Assembly: GCA_905221605.1 (NCBI GenBank)
Contig: CAJNDS010002701.1
Coordinates: 1,027,489-1,091,488, forward strand
Source of the DNA: Symbiodinium natans
Taxonomy: Eukaryota; Sar; Dinophyceae; Suessiales; Symbiodiniaceae
Direction: 5' to 3'
Length of the DNA: 64,000 nt
The notes beneath the pieces are model-generated. The model saw only the letters and a list, made by a program, of their open reading frames with translations. It was not told where the DNA came from and ran no database searches. Within the stretch, counting starts at the first letter, position 1. Every line of letters starts with the position of its first letter. The position numbers and the translations under genes were made by a program. Positions 1 through 11,325 of the stretch are shown here, one piece after another.

Positions 1-95
1 ACAGCTAAGAGTCTCAAAGCTAGTGTTGGACTCCGTGTCAAAGCTGGCAAGCACCTGGGTGATGACGAGTGCACTGGACTTTCTGCTGCAAGGTC
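1..95 (-). CDS. exon-like fragment, unknown protein
   Basis: The minus strand is open from the window edge to an AG near 95 (LVITQVLASFDTESN). The composition is protein-like and no stop interrupts it. It may be a further exon of the gene that also uses the island at 183-281, with AT microsatellite DNA between them. I recognise no family. Short open frames of this length also arise by chance. Confidence 0.3.
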
Positions 96-182
96 TTCAT
101 ATACATATATATATATATATACATATGTATATATATGTGTGTTTTTATATACATATATATTTGTATGTATTTATTTGTACCA

Positions 183-281
183 TGCGCGCAGACTTCAAGC
201 CGCCGGCCAGGCGCAGCAAGGCGCGCTTGACCTGGAACAGGGCCTGTGCGCTCTGGAGTGCTCGGACTGCTTCTGACTGGC
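183..281 (-). CDS. exon-like fragment, helical protein
   Basis: GC-rich island, open on the minus strand, reading SEAVRALQSAQALFQVKRA and on, a typical amphipathic helix. Its right end touches a run of telomere-like repeats (281-360) and its left end meets an AT microsatellite. Family not recognised. Confidence 0.35.
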
Positions 282-587
282 TTAGGGCTTAGGGCTCAGG
301 GCTCAGGGCTCAGGGCTCAGGGCTTAGGGTCTAGGGTTTAGGGTATAGGGTTTAGAAAAGCAGTGATGCGGAGTGAAGCTGCATGCCAGCATATGTCAAT
401 GGTGGTAACACAGCGGCCTGCCAACTTTCTGGACGGCTCTGGTCCAATGACTTCATTGCATTTGCAACCTGAGATCAAGCGTCAAGTGGGGTACAGAAGA
501 TGCATCGCTTGCAACTTGCCACCAATGCCACTGCTGACAAAACACTTCAAGTACTGCTCAGCTGTGTGCGCATGCGGGACAACATCG

Positions 588-1172
588 TCAGGTCAGTTCT
601 TGTCTTCCCATGCTAGTATCAACATTGTCAGAACGTCTCAGCTGGGGGTTTACGAAATAGGGGACCCCCCCCCAATTTTGACCCCCAAATAATCGGATTC
701 CCCTTATATAATAAGGACCCCAATAAGGTACCCCTGTTATCGTTAAACCCCAACTGTCGATGAGTGCCGGGCCTTGGTCCGACAGCCCGGGTGCACGCCA
801 CGGCCTCAAAAGACAGGAGCATGCTTGGCGACAACCACGGAAGAGCCTCCAGATTCTTTTGGCCCGCGTAGGCGCCGCGCCATATTTCGCGAACTCGGAC
901 ACATCGTCCAGCCTCAAATGATGCATAGGAAAAGCACAAAGCGTTGCTCCGAATCGCTGCTTATCTAAAACCGATAACACATACAGCGTCCTGTAAACCT
1001 CTTAACGCCTGGCCGCTTCACGCGCAGAACACGCTGCCATGCTTCGCAAGCACATTTGTTTGGATGCGTAACAGCAATGATTGCAGGCATCATTTTTATC
1101 CCTCTGCTGGTGAGGCGAAGAGTGCCTCAAAGAACTTGCCATGTGGCCAGCACCTCAGCTCATACTGCAACA
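588..1172 (-). other. coding-like region with uncertain exon structure
   Basis: Minus-strand open stretches at about 760-968 (two frames open) and 1103-1172 (YELRCWPHGKFFEALFASP after a pyrimidine-rich CAG acceptor). They could be the 3' exons of the transporter gene that ends nearby or of a neighbouring gene. A family D palindrome occupies about 646-740. I cannot settle frame or splice sites. Confidence 0.3.
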
Positions 1173-1224
1173 GGGCAGAAGGTTTTAGGTTTTAGGTTTT
1201 CAGGTTTTGGGTTTTTCTGAATAC

Positions 1225-4200
1225 TGGGCTCGCTGCCACGCCAGGGATCAACACAGCCAAGAGCAGATAGCACAGCGTGGCAACGGCCATTGTGGATCTG
1301 CGCTCGACTGGTGGTCGCAACGCTCGAAGCCGCAGGTAGAAGCACAGAGGCAAAACCTGAGTCACACTGATTATTTATCCGCTTCATATCCTTATGTATA
1401 TATATATATATATGTGTATGCATATAAATGTAATGCATATATATATATGTGTACATACGTACATAGAGACATATGTACATATGTACATGCAATATTTTGT
1501 TGTACATAAGTCACATATTATGCAAATGTACGTATGCTTATGCATGTTATATGGTTGCATCTACAATCATATACACGCATGTTCAATTCACCCATTCAAG
1601 TCGGCCCCTGGGCGGCCAGGTCTCATCCCATTCCGCCCCTCGAAAGCCCTAAGAGGTGCCCCCCACCGCCACAGGGTTCAGGGTCTAGGAGTTTAAGAAA
1701 GTACTCCCTCTTTCCCCCTGGAAGGGCTCTGAGGCGAGTAGGGGGGTGAGGGATCGTGGTTGAAGGCAGCACTCTTCTAGTTTCTGCGAGCTTTCCAAGT
1801 GGCGTAGCAAATGACTGCCCCTGCTGTAGCGCCGGTGAACCCGAAGACTTTCGAGAGGTCACTCTCAGTAGTTGAGAGTAGAAGGGTGATGGTAACCTGA
1901 GCCCGCACAGGACGTTCAGCCTTTCTGCTGCAGCAACTCTCGGCATCCCTCAGAACGCTGAGCCGTCTCTTCACTTGTCTATCTAGACTTTCAGGGGGGG
2001 AGGCGCTCACAAGAGCAAGGCCAATTGTGTGGACAGAAGCAGATTATGGCAACGCCTGCCCAACCATCCCTAAACCCTAAACCCTAACCCTTAACCGTTA
2101 AACCCTAAACCCTAAACCCTAAACCCTAAAGTCAAGCTGACAAGTCCGGGCTGCCACTGCCAGCGTCTCCACCCGGTGCCGGGCCCCAGCATCCGAGGCC
2201 GCGAAGGCGCCACCCCCGAAGACCAGGTGGTCCACAGTGGAGCCTTGAACCCTAGGGTTTAGGGTTTAGGGTTTAGGGTGCGACTATCCTAGGGTTTTGG
2301 GCCAAGCAATTCCGGGGACCCCCTTGTGATGTGGTAGGTTCACTGAGTTTTTAGGCCTTTTGGGGATACCAGCTCTCATTGTGGCACCCATGATCACAGG
2401 ACCCGTTACATTGCAGATACGCAACAAAGGGAACGAAGCTTAGAGAGAACTGCCCATGTGTCGCAAGCGACCCAAACTCCACCGAGGCTCGACATGGCAA
2501 ACAGAGCATGGGAAAAGCCAGGGTCACCGCCACAGAAATGGCCGCGCGCATGGCGCCACCCAGCCAGTCAGAGCTGTCGAAGAGGTCCAGCACATTGCCT
2601 GGTACAGCAGCGACCTCTGCAGCAGGCTGGGGATGACATGCGGCTCGGATTTCTGCCTGCAGAAGCGCCTCAAGTCTAAGGGCCTATAGGGCACAGACGG
2701 CTGCCCCAAGTAGAACCAAACCCTACCCCCAATATTATTAAATACCCTCCCCCATATGCTCTAATAGGAGGGCTTAACACTAGGAGGTAGGGGGCCGGGG
2801 GGGTTAATCTTCGGGCATAAACTAAAATATAACGATACTGGGAGTTCTTTCATGTTAGGAGGTAGGGGCGTCTCAATAGGGGGCCCTGAACCTAAACCCT
2901 AAACCCTCAACCCTAAACCCTAATCTTGCCTGTTCACTGTTTCAGCCGAGCGTCTCCCTGGAGCTTGGCCACACGCAAACCCGACAAAGCCACGACCTGG
3001 GACACCCAGCAACCTGGGACTCTCTTTACCTGCAGTTGTATGTGGGTTTAGGGTTTAGGGTTTAGGGTCTAGGGTCTAGGGTTAGGGTTTAGGGTTTGGG
3101 GTTTAGGGCTACACCTACGAATTAAGGGGGTAGTTACTGAACTGTAGGTAAATAGAGTCCCAAGCTCAGCTTTGCTGAGCAAGTGCTGAGCTGAACAGGC
3201 CCCTCAAGACTTTGCAGAAGACTTTGCAGAAGCAGCTAAGGTGGCATCAGATTTGTCAGGTACTGAGCCCCGAGCCGTGTAGATGAAGGCGCAAAGCCCC
3301 ATAGCGGCAAAAATCGCCCGACTCATGCGCTTGAAGGAGCGTTTCTCCAAGGTGGCGTATATGCAAGGCACCTGACGGCACAGAATCCGTGCTGGCTAAC
3401 GGATAGAACGCGGAATAAGTGAAAGTTTCTGCGCTACACTGTGTTTGCTGCTTGCAACGCAAATACTTGCCACTTTGCTTGCTACTATTATGTTGCACGC
3501 CCCATCGACCCTAAACCGCTAACCCTAAACCCTGAACGCTAACCTTAAACCCTAAATCATTTTCGTGTGCTCAACTGGCCGACAGGTCCGCAGCACCCCA
3601 CACCTGTACTTGGCAGCCCATGCTGAGCGTGACAATTGGAACCTTGGTGCAGAAGCGACACCCATTGAGTCAAGAGGGGTCTCGGGGTTACGGGGTGTAG
3701 GGATCCAGGGGTTTAGGGTCTAGGGCTGTAGGGTTTAGGGTTTAGGGGTTTATCGGGGTTTAGGGGTTTAGGGTCGCAGGAAACGTGTCACGCAAGGTTC
3801 TCAGGTTTGAAAGGGGCTATAGCAAGCTCAAACCAAAGTGTCGAGGCGCTGCGCGGAGCAACCCAGCCAAGTCGGGCAAGCTGGACCGGCTGGAGATCAT
3901 GAGGGCGCCTGCAGACGTTCAAGTGAACATGGGCTTTGGGTAGTAGCTAGTAGGGTTTAGGACTTGGGTTCAGGGTTTAGCTTAGGCCCAGGCTTTATGC
4001 GAGAATCACAAACAAAACAACTGTCGTACTTGCAGTAAGCGTGCAGATGCGACTGACAGCTTAAAACTTGGTGCCTGGAACTCATTGCGGCGTAAAACGG
4101 GACTCAGGGGAGCGGTTCACTCGAACAGCGCTTTCAGAACTTGTGCGGAGCGGCTGGTTTCCAAGCTCCATGCCCGCATAGACAGCAGCAGTCCCACGAG

Positions 4201-4423
4201 GAGCGTGCAGCCAACTGCAATCGCGTTGCTGTACAGGAGAGACCTCGCCAGAGACATGCTCAAGCCTACACCCTAAACCCTAAACCCCAAACCTGACACC
4301 CCGAACCTTAGGCCGAAGCACGGCAAGCAAGACCAGCCAAGGTACGCGGGAGACTGCAGGCAAGAAAGCGGCAAGATCACCAAGGCGACGTCAAGCGCCT
4401 CACTCCACCGATGAATGTGGGAG
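1225..4423 (-). CDS. SLC38/AVT-like amino acid transporter, multi-exon
   Basis: Multi-pass membrane transporter of the Aa_trans family, expected to move neutral amino acids with a cation across a cell or vacuole membrane. Proposed exons in transcript order: 4334-4423, 4167-4243, one uncertain near 3830-3915, 3604-3642, 3264-3371, 2491-2614, 2158-2243, 1804-1896, 1225-1302. What shows it: ALVILPLSCLQSPAYLGW joined in phase to a TM helix (SNAIAVGCTLLVGLLLS); VPIVTLSMGC; CIYATLEKRSFKRMS; PGNVLDLF followed by TM and LPC; R-STVDHLVFGG; KVFGFTGATAGAVICY, the family's conserved G-A-T segment; last TM LCYLLLAVLIPGV. These follow family order. The join LPC/R-STVD needs a GA donor at 2490. The intron 4244-4333 is 90 nt and holds a telomere-like tract. 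The N terminus was not found, and a GYLTFG-like segment is missing between 3264 and 2614. Confidence 0.72.
2708..2890. mobile_element. degenerate palindromic element, uncertain family
   Basis: A non-coding stretch rich in polypyrimidine and TAGGAGG motifs repeated in inverted order (2759-2790 and 2855-2880), between transporter exons. It resembles the other small palindromes but I could not fix its ends. Confidence 0.3.
3014..3161. mobile_element. family F palindrome carrying an internal telomere-like tract
   Basis: The left end GGGACTCTCTTTACCTGCAG is the near inverse of the right end (CTGTAGGTAAATAGAGTCCC). A block of TTTAGGG units (3051-3108) lies between the arms. The same arms occur at 9270-9455, 24512-24606 and 33955-34060. 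It sits in an intron of the transporter gene. Confidence 0.6.
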
Positions 4424-5595
4424 CTAAAGGCACAGGGTTTAGGGTAGTTTAGGGTTTAGGGTTTACGGTTTAGGGTTTAGGGCTTAGGGGCCAGTTGCCT
4501 TTAAGCAGTCTGAAAGCTCATCGGTATTTGAAAATAGACGAGGCCTTGGCAGTTTCCTGGTCAGACTAGGAATCGGCGGATGCCTTACTGGTAAGTTACC
4601 TAGTTTAGGGTTTCGGGTTTAGGGTTCAGGGTCTCAGCAAGTGTAGCGAATAAGCCGGTTTCCATAATAGTCTTCACACCACGCGAATATGGCGACCGGG
4701 TTTAGTATTGCTAAACGTCCTGACATGACGAGACAAGAGAGCCAACTCTACCAAAAGATTGGGCTCAACGTCGCACTTGCTAACAAAGCTGCGAATCAAG
4801 AACGACTCAATCGAGAATATTTGCCTTTTCTCTCAATGATGGACCTGTTTTTGGCTAGATTTTACGAACCCGCTTTTTGCATCCACGCCAGCCCCACCTG
4901 CAGAACCCACAGCCTACATGTTTGTAGGTTGTGATGATAATCATACTCCTTTCCGGATTCCTGGATAACCTACAAAATTCTCTAGGTACGTGAACCCTAA
5001 ACCCTAGATCCTCAATGCAAACCCTAAACCCTAAACCCTCGACCCTAACCCTAACTCTAAACCCCGAAACCCTAAACCCTAAACCTCAGCTGAAAGTTCC
5101 GTGCCGGTCCCTGAGCCCGGGACTGTCAGCAGGCCACGTCGTGCAGTGCCTGCCTTGACTATCGCGTTCTTCAGGGAGGGGGGTTCATGGGGGGGTAGGT
5201 AACTCGGGAACCTGAGGGAAGCTTACGGAGCCTTAGAGACTAGTGGGCAGCATGAGGGAACCTTGGGTTACAAACCCCCCTTTGAAAAACCCTAAACCCT
5301 AAACCCTAAACCCTAAACCCTAAGCCCCCTTGAACCCCCATCCCTTAAGAACCCTTTAACTTAAGATCCGGCCCTACACTCTGAAGGGCTGGCCCTGAGG
5401 ATGCCTCTAGGGGTTGAGTTGGGGTTTGTTTAGGGTTTAGGGTTTAGGGTTCAGGGTTCAGGGTTCAGGGTTTAGGGTTTAGGGTTTAGGGTTTAGGGGA
5501 TGGTGTTAGGGTTTAGGGTTTAGGGTTTAGAGTTTAAGGTTTGGGGTTTAGGGTTTAGGGTTACACGATGATGAACATGGCTGGTGTTCACGAAC

Positions 5596-6395
5596 CTCGC
5601 ACAGAGACCGGCTGCAGAAGAAAAAACTGCGAAACTCAAGGAACTGCACATCCTGAATCCCTTCATGCTTGATGGATATCAGCTCAGCATCCAAATTCAA
5701 GGTCGGCGCTACCGCCAGGAGGCAGTCACCTGACACAGGAAACAGGATCGTTTCTGTGTCTTGCTGAAACTACGGCTACACGGATGCCCAGATGTGCGTG
5801 CAAGGCGTTCCTACGTTTGGAGGCCACCTGCGATGACCAGCAGGCTCGTCATCGCGCCGAGCAAAAGCCAAACCACCATCAGCTCCATGAGAATCTTGGC
5901 AGTTTGCGTGCCATGGTGGTACCAGCAATAGCCCCTTGTAATAGAGGGGCTTTAAAAATTGGAATGAGGTTATTGTAGTATAAATGCAAAGGGACTATAC
6001 GGGAATCCTATTCGTGACCGCTCAGGTCGGACACGATTGACATGAGGCTTGCAAGAAAGGCGCAGAGCCCCAGCGACCGAAGGCCGCGATGGCTAACTCT
6101 TCGTAGGACTTCTTCTCGCTCCAGTCGCAGCATTGGCATAGCCTGAAGCTGCTCCCCCCCCCTAAACCTTCTCCGAACCTTCCCAAGTCTAGAGGCGGCT
6201 CCAGGGTCTAGGGTCCCCTACCGAAATGCCGAGGCAATGCAGCGACTGCTTGTGGCTCCGAGCTTGCTACCCGCATTCCAGAAACGAACCACAGCCTGGG
6301 ACAAGGGACAGCAGCGAGACGAAGGCCGAGAGAAGCGCTGATCCAGCGAGGAGCCAAAGACCATGGATAGGCCTTAATGCCATGCCCCCCCGCCC
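5596..6395 (-). CDS. membrane or secreted protein, multi-exon
   Basis: Four minus-strand exons are proposed. 6284-6395 gives a hydrophobic helix (LWLLAGSALLSAFVSLLSLV). 6019-6142 has two open frames. 5828-5888 reads ELMVVWLLLGAMTSLLVIAG, and 5596-5729 reads DCLLAVAPTLNLDAELISI. The last two join through a 98-nt GT-AG intron (5730-5827) with matching phase 1. If translation starts at the ATG at 5888 the first exon is a signal peptide; alternatively it is an internal membrane helix. No family recognised. The donor GAG/GTTCGT at 5595 is followed within 40 nt by a telomere-like tract. Confidence 0.5.
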
Positions 6396-6539
6396 CCCGA
6401 AAGTATAGTCCTGTGGGGGTTTACAAGGGATTGAGTCATTCTTAGGAACCCTTAAGGGCATCCTAATAAAGGATCGACCCAATCTCCTTCCACTGAAGCC
6501 ATTGGCTTCAACCGGCACACACCTCTGGAAGACTTGCTG

Positions 6540-6720
6540 GCTCGTAGTAGGGAATGAGGGAATGAGGCACCCTCTCTCCCTCCGATACTATATATACCCT
6601 TAGAGGGATTATGTAGGGTACCCTATATCCGCCCTACATATATATATATATATTTCTATATATACCCTTAAGGGATTGTGTGGGTACGCTATGTCCGCCC
6701 GATTCCCCCCCTTTAAGGGA
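6540..6720. mobile_element. family C palindrome with AT microsatellite core
   Basis: GTAGTAGGGAATGAGG at the left is the family C arm seen at 22784-22902. The core carries ATATAT and repeated TATACCCTTAGAGGG-type arms. The right arm is degraded. No gene here. Confidence 0.5.
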
Positions 6721-6749
6721 TCCTGAGCCAGGGGGGGGGGAAGATTCAG

Positions 6750-6846
6750 GCGAGGTGCCCGGCTGCGGCGAAAGCGAAGGGCAGTGCAAGAAGACCGCTG
6801 CCCACCTCAGCCCGAGGTCTTTGCTGCCGGACGGAGCTGCCGCCCG
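6750..6846 (+). CDS. exon-like island, Cys-containing
   Basis: GATTCAG acceptor, open frame EVPGCGESEGQCKK..., then donor CCCG/GTGGGTTTAGGG. The donor is placed so that the telomere-like tract starts 3 nt into the intron. Family unknown; the opposite strand is also open. Confidence 0.35.
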
Positions 6847-7009
6847 GTGGGTTTAGGGTTTATGGTTTAGGGTTTAGGGTTTAGGGTTTGGGGTTTGGGG
6901 TTTGGGGCTTGGGGTTTGGGGCGGTCTAATTCTGTTATTGATGCGTGCTGATGCCTTAAACCATACGGAAGATAAGTAAGAATGACAGTAATGACCCTAA
7001 GCTCTAGAC

Positions 7010-7260
7010 TCTAAACCCCGAAAACCCTAAAAGCACTAGCCCCCCAAAACCCGAAAAAAAAAACACTACCCCCTAAGCCCCTCAGAATACCCAAAACCCT
7101 AAAAACCCTCAACCCTCAACCCCCAAAAGCCTTCAACCATAAAGGCCTCAAGGGTCAGTTCCCAAGTAGAAGCCCCTAGGCCATAAAGCGCTCAAGGGTT
7201 AATTCCCAAGTATAAACCCCCTAGATCATAAAGGGCTCAAGGGTCAATTCCCAAGAATCA
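7010..7260. repeat. degenerate CCCTAAA-derived repeat region
   Basis: Imperfect CCCTAAAA/CCCAAAA units, then three near-copies of a roughly 50-bp unit (AAGGGCTCAAGGGTCAATTCCCAAG type) at 7150-7260. I see no gene in it. Confidence 0.6.
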
Positions 7261-7661
7261 AAACAAGCCACGCAGGTCGAGACCAGGGACAGCGCACAGC
7301 TGCAGATTGACGCAGTGAGCTCTTGCTCCTGAAACTTTGGGTTCACTGCCCTCTGGCCGCTGCCTCCTAGATAAAAGTCGCATAACACACATGCATAAGA
7401 TGTCAGAAGATGCAGAAAGAGCCCACCTACATAGGAAATCAGAAGATGCAGAATCCGAGGTTCGTCTGGCAGGTTTAGCGCGTCGCTTTTCGCATGCGGC
7501 GTCGGAGACACCCTTGGTCACACAGAGCTGCCCCCCCCCCCCCCCCTTCCCCCTCCAGCACCTTCCCCTGGTTTAGGGTTTGGGGTTTGGGGTGTAGGGT
7601 TTAGGGTTTAGGGTTTAGGGGCATCTCACGAAAGAGCTCGGTAGAACCTTGCTTCAGCAAG

Positions 7662-7735
7662 GCATCTCCGAAGGCAGGCTGGCTTGACTGCACCAGCTAT
7701 CTCTTCGACCTCTTGCTGCGGGCAACAGGAGAGAG
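7662..7735 (+). CDS. exon-like island
   Basis: After CTTCAGCAAG the frame reads PKAGWLDCTSYLFDLLLRA and ends at AG/GAAGTC, which would be a GA donor. Strong amphipathic character. Unknown family. Confidence 0.38.
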
Positions 7736-7804
7736 GAAGTCACCGACCCTTATCTTGATTAGACTAAGTTAAGCTTCCTGGTCTCCCTGAGATCTCTGTC
7801 ACTG

Positions 7805-8232
7805 TCTGAAATGAGCATTGCAGTAAGAGCATGATCAGGCCCTGGCGAGTTGTCCAGTAGCTCTCCTCATAGTCAAGCTCATGTTGAGCTTCATGCCCAT
7901 GGGCGGCGAGCAACTTGTCCAAGCTCATCGGTGGTGCGACGATTTGTGCTGCTGAAACTTACATTAGCCGTGTCGTGGCTGGAATGGGATGAAGTGTTCG
8001 ATGCCTGCCGTCGCTGCATAACTGCGTAACTATGCTGTAATGATCCAAAAGAACCTTAGGGGTCCGGGGCTTGATGCTCCAAAAGATTCTTCTGCTATCT
8101 GACTTTATCAATGTAGGTTGCAGCTGATGCCAGCCAACTTTGCAGCTGGCGATTCTACCGGGTGCTTGAGACGATGAGACTCAGCAGGCTTCACCAACTC
8201 CCGCAGCAGCCAGTCTCCACTGAGCGCATCCA
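7805..8232 (-). CDS. exon-like islands of one minus-strand gene
   Basis: Two islands: about 8160-8232 (LDALSGDWLLRELVKPAE, donor CCG/GTAGAATC) and about 7805-7948 (MSLDKLLAAHGHEAQHELDY). Both are acidic and helical, like a cytosolic protein. The phases between them do not match, so an exon may be missing. Unknown family. Confidence 0.42.
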
Positions 8233-8698
8233 AACGGGAAACCCTACCTTAAGAACCCAAAACAGATTTTTTGTAGGCTACTCTAGTCATACCCCTTATA
8301 GGATCCTTAGATTACCTACGAAACAGTTGGTTTTGGGTTTTTGAGGTACAGCCCAACGTTTGGGTCTTGAGCTGCGTTTGGGCGCCCTGCTTCCCCACTG
8401 CAGCCAAGGCCTGCCAGGTCAGCAGACGGGCTTGGGGTGCAGGGCTTGGGATTGACTTGTTGACCCAGATTTCATGTAACCGGTCTGGTTTAGGATTTTG
8501 GGTTTAGGGCGCTTAGGGTTTAGGGTTTAGGGTTTAGGGCCTAGGGTTTAGGGAGGTTGGTTAGCTTTTGGTGGTGGGATCTACATCATGGCCCTCTTCT
8601 GTGGGGTCTCCGATCCCGCATTTTCCTGATATCGTAGTCGGGCTTCAGACGTAAGACTGGAGCCCCGAAACCCTAAACCCTAAACCCTAACCCTAAAC

Positions 8699-9021
8699 CG
8701 CCTGGCCCAGAATGCTCTCCATGATGGCCCGGTGGACTTGCAGGCCTTGGCCGTCACTGCGTAGAATCGTCGAACCCATCAGAGTACATGGGGAGTTTCC
8801 GAAATTAGGCGTACGTTTTGCGGGTCCTCGTCATTAAACGGTGCCATGCACTGTAAGAGGAACCCCCCCCCCCCCCGAAAACAAAACAAAAAAAACAATC
8901 CTATCGGACCAGCAAAAATAGATATCCTGACTGTTGGGAAACCACCTAAACCCTAAACCCCAAACCCTAAACTTCTGAGGGCCGCACACGTCTTCATCGC
9001 CGCCCATTTCCGAGATTCATC
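8699..9021 (-). CDS. exon pair joined in phase, each followed by a telomere-like donor
   Basis: Exon 8973-9021 (DESRKWAAMKTCAALR) ends AGAA/GTTTAGGG. Exon 8699-8745 (LQVHRAIMESILGQA) starts after CCAAG and ends GGCG/GTTTAGGG. The phases agree (phase 1). In both cases the GT of the first telomere-like unit is in the position of the 5' splice site. Unknown family, probably helical. Confidence 0.45.
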
Positions 9022-9269
9022 CTCCCAGTGCACAGACAGGGATTTCTAGTTTTGCGTAGGGCTTCGGGCGCAACCGTAAAAGGATCCCAATGGCGGGAAC
9101 GTAAAGGGAATATGGTAGGTATATTCCGATGACATTCCTACTTGTGCCATATTCTGTTTGGGGTTCCCATTAACCTCCCTTTAAGCTTTAAACCAGAAAC
9201 CCCCAAAACCCTTATCAAGCCAGAATGCCCTTTCGACTCCTACACCCAAAACCCTGAGCCCCTGAGCGC

Positions 9270-9455
9270 CCCTGACTTACCTGGGGCGCTACTTACCTAC
9301 ACTTTAGTAGTAACTACCTCCCTTGAGGCCCCTGACTTACCTGGGCCTCTCTTTACCTACATTTTCGTAGTAACCCGAACCCTAAACCCTAAACTCTAAA
9401 CCCTAAACCCTAATGTTGTAGGCATACCCCCCATTAAAACTAAGACACTAGTAGG
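9270..9455. mobile_element. family F palindrome around a CCCTAAA tract
   Basis: CTTTACCTACATTTTCGTAG at the left is mirrored by GTAGGTAAAGAGAGTCC at the right, with CCCTAAA units between. There is also a local duplication of the CCCCTGACTTACCTGGG motif (9271, 9331). Confidence 0.5.
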
Positions 9456-10129
9456 TAAAGAGAGTCCAACAGTCGGCATCCCAGTCCTTTCGTACACGCC
9501 TCGGTGGCTCGGTGTGCCAGATGCTTCGCTAATCCATGGCATAGGGTTTAGGGTTTAGGGGTTTAGGGGTTTAGGGTTTAGGGTTTTAGGGTTTAGGCCA
9601 CCGAGAGGAAGTTGCACAAAAAGCAAAGAAGCAGGTGTTCCGACCTCCCACTGAGGCGTTGGCTGGCAGTGCATGACGAAAGGATTGATGCCTCAGGCCC
9701 AAACCCTCTCGCGGTTGGGATGTGTCGCCTTGTCTGAGGCTGGGACACTCGAAGAATGGCGCTTGGAATTGGCCTGAGGGCTTCGGATTTGAAGTTTTTC
9801 GGGCTTGCAGATGTTTCCCTAAACCCTAAACCTTAAACCCTAAACCCTAAACCCTAAACCCCAAACCAGTCTGCCTCACAATGTGTCCCTCCTACACAAG
9901 CTGAGGCTTCTGCGACCTCGGAGTGTCTCATCGACAACCTTGTCCACCTTGGCTGGCTTATGGAGATCTATCTATTTGGGGGGGGGGGGGGGGGTTCGGA
10001 GAACAGGGGGTCCTTGTATAACCCCAAAAAGAGTATGATATCCTGAATATGGTACGGAACCCGCCACACAATGCAGCCCGATTTTCGGAGAACCCCCCCA
10101 AAATATCGCAACATGATGGAAGAGATATA

Positions 10130-10236
10130 CTGGGTAGCCCAGGAACCGGACTACAATACAGGTATCCTGTTTGGGGTTGGTTACGTCATAAGCGAACCTT
10201 GAACCCCAAAAAGAACAGGACCACTGGGCTACCAAG
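10130..10236. mobile_element. family B palindrome, target duplication TATA
   Basis: Ends CTGGGTAGCCCA and TGGGCTACCAAG, about 107 bp. It is flanked on both sides by TATA (10126-10129 and 10237-10240), a 4-bp target duplication. The same family recurs at 40108, 53628, 56279 and 63839. Confidence 0.8.
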
Positions 10237-10269
10237 TATACAGAGGCATCCTGAGCATTGCCGGACAGA

Positions 10270-10366
10270 TTCAGCCGATTCAGCCTCGCGCGCCGTCGGC
10301 TGCGGTTCTGAGATCACCAACATCGAGATGCGCCCTCGCCTGCTACAAGGCGACTCTGAGAGGGCT
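10270..10366 (+). CDS. exon-like island
   Basis: Open plus frame EITNIEMRPRLLQGDSE and its N-terminal side, just right of the family B element. Protein-like, splice sites unclear, family unknown. Confidence 0.33.
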
Positions 10367-10377
10367 CGGGGTTTAAT

Positions 10378-10468
10378 ATGGGGGCCTTACTAATTAGAAC
10401 AGGGTTTTGGGGGTTATTGTGGTATAATTATAGAGGGACCATTAGTAATTATTCCGACCCCTGTAGTA
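10378..10468. mobile_element. family E palindrome
   Basis: GGGGGCCTTACTAATTAGAA ... AGTAATTATTCCGACCCC. The same arms appear at 25409-25525, in a run at about 11938-12135, and degraded near 31055-31160 and 47520-47665. It ends CCCCTGTAG. Confidence 0.55.
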
Positions 10469-10534
10469 GGACGCTTTGGCTTCGCACACAGTCTTTGGAC
10501 TGTGCGCAGGAATGTCACGGCATGTGCGCAGAGT

Positions 10535-10780
10535 AGTCAATGCAAGTGCTGCAAGAGAGCCCTACTAGTGCTGTGACTTCGAGTCGTCAGCGCCCCTCGC
10601 ATATGCTCTTCAGCAACTCCCTCAATGCGGAAAAGAAGCTACCGAAATAATTGCGATGCTTTGGCAACATGCAGCATGAATTCTATCACCATCTACAATA
10701 TGCCAAAACACGCCCCGCACCTCACAAGCGTAGTACTTGCACATGTACCACTTGTCCATTTGCGCCAGCTCGTACATCCC
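10535..10780 (-). CDS. two exon-like islands, minus strand
   Basis: 10721-10780 is exactly 20 codons between GAG and GAG/GTGCGG (MYELAQMDKWYMCKYYACE), rich in aromatic residues. About 10540-10622 reads VAEEHMRGALTTRSHST. Unknown family. The region between has intron-like composition. Confidence 0.45.
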
Positions 10781-11009
10781 CTCGAATGACAAAGACCAAC
10801 TTTCATCCCCAAATCCCCTAAACCCTAAACCCTAAACCCCAAATCCAGGCAATGGCATGAGTTGAGGCACAGCGTGTAACAGTGCAAAAGTCGAGGTATC
10901 AAGCCTTGAGAGCGTCGGCCATGACATTGTTTCGTGACCTGAACATGCCCTAAACCCTAAACCCTAAAACCCTAAAACCCTAAACCCTAAACCCTAAACC
11001 CTAAACCCT

Positions 11010-11102
11010 AAAGGTGAGCAGAGACTCTCTGTTGACAGATTCTGAGGAGCCGGCAGCTCCGGATTGCTCACATCGTAGCACATCATCCCGGCGCTCTCAT
11101 AC
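11010..11102 (-). CDS. exon-like island between telomere-like tracts
   Basis: Acceptor ...CCCTAAACAG then YESAGMMCYDVSNPELPAP. It is bounded on the right by the long array at 11105 and on the left by another tract. The acceptor AG is the edge of the telomere-like tract. Unknown family. Confidence 0.45.
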
Positions 11103-11104
11103 CC

Positions 11105-11325
11105 TGTTTAGGGTTTAGGGTTAGGGTTTAGGGTTTAGGGTTTAGGGTTTAGGGTTTAGGGTTTAGGGTTTAGGGTTTAGGGTTTAGGGTTTAGGGTTTA
11201 GTGTTTATGGTTTAGGGTTTAGGGTTTAGGGTTTAGGGTTTAGGGTTTAGGGTTTAGGGTTTAGGGTTTAGGGTTTAGGGTTTAGGGTTTAGGGTTTAGG
11301 GTTTAGGGTTTGGGGCTTGGGGCTT
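11105..11325 (+). repeat. long TTTAGGG array
   Basis: About 30 nearly uninterrupted TTTAGGG units, drifting at the right end to TTTGGGG and CTTAGGG. It is interstitial, with coding-like islands on both sides, so not a chromosome end. Confidence 0.95.

Noticed and set aside
1225-1302. Signal peptide start of a separate secreted protein (ATG at 1290)
   Set aside because: An in-phase acceptor upstream makes it the last membrane helix of the SLC38-like transporter, which fits position and phase better. The alternative is not fully excluded.
1160-1507. Frames rich in Y, I, H, M and T over TATATA/CATATA runs (also at 13 kb, 16.6 kb, 25.8 kb, 30 kb, 39 kb, 58 kb)
   Set aside because: AT dinucleotide microsatellites read in frame.
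4689-4934. 81-codon plus frame starting MATGFSIAKRPDMTRQ
   Set aside because: Isolated and opposite in strand to the surrounding transporter gene, with no splice or family support; plausible but unsupported.
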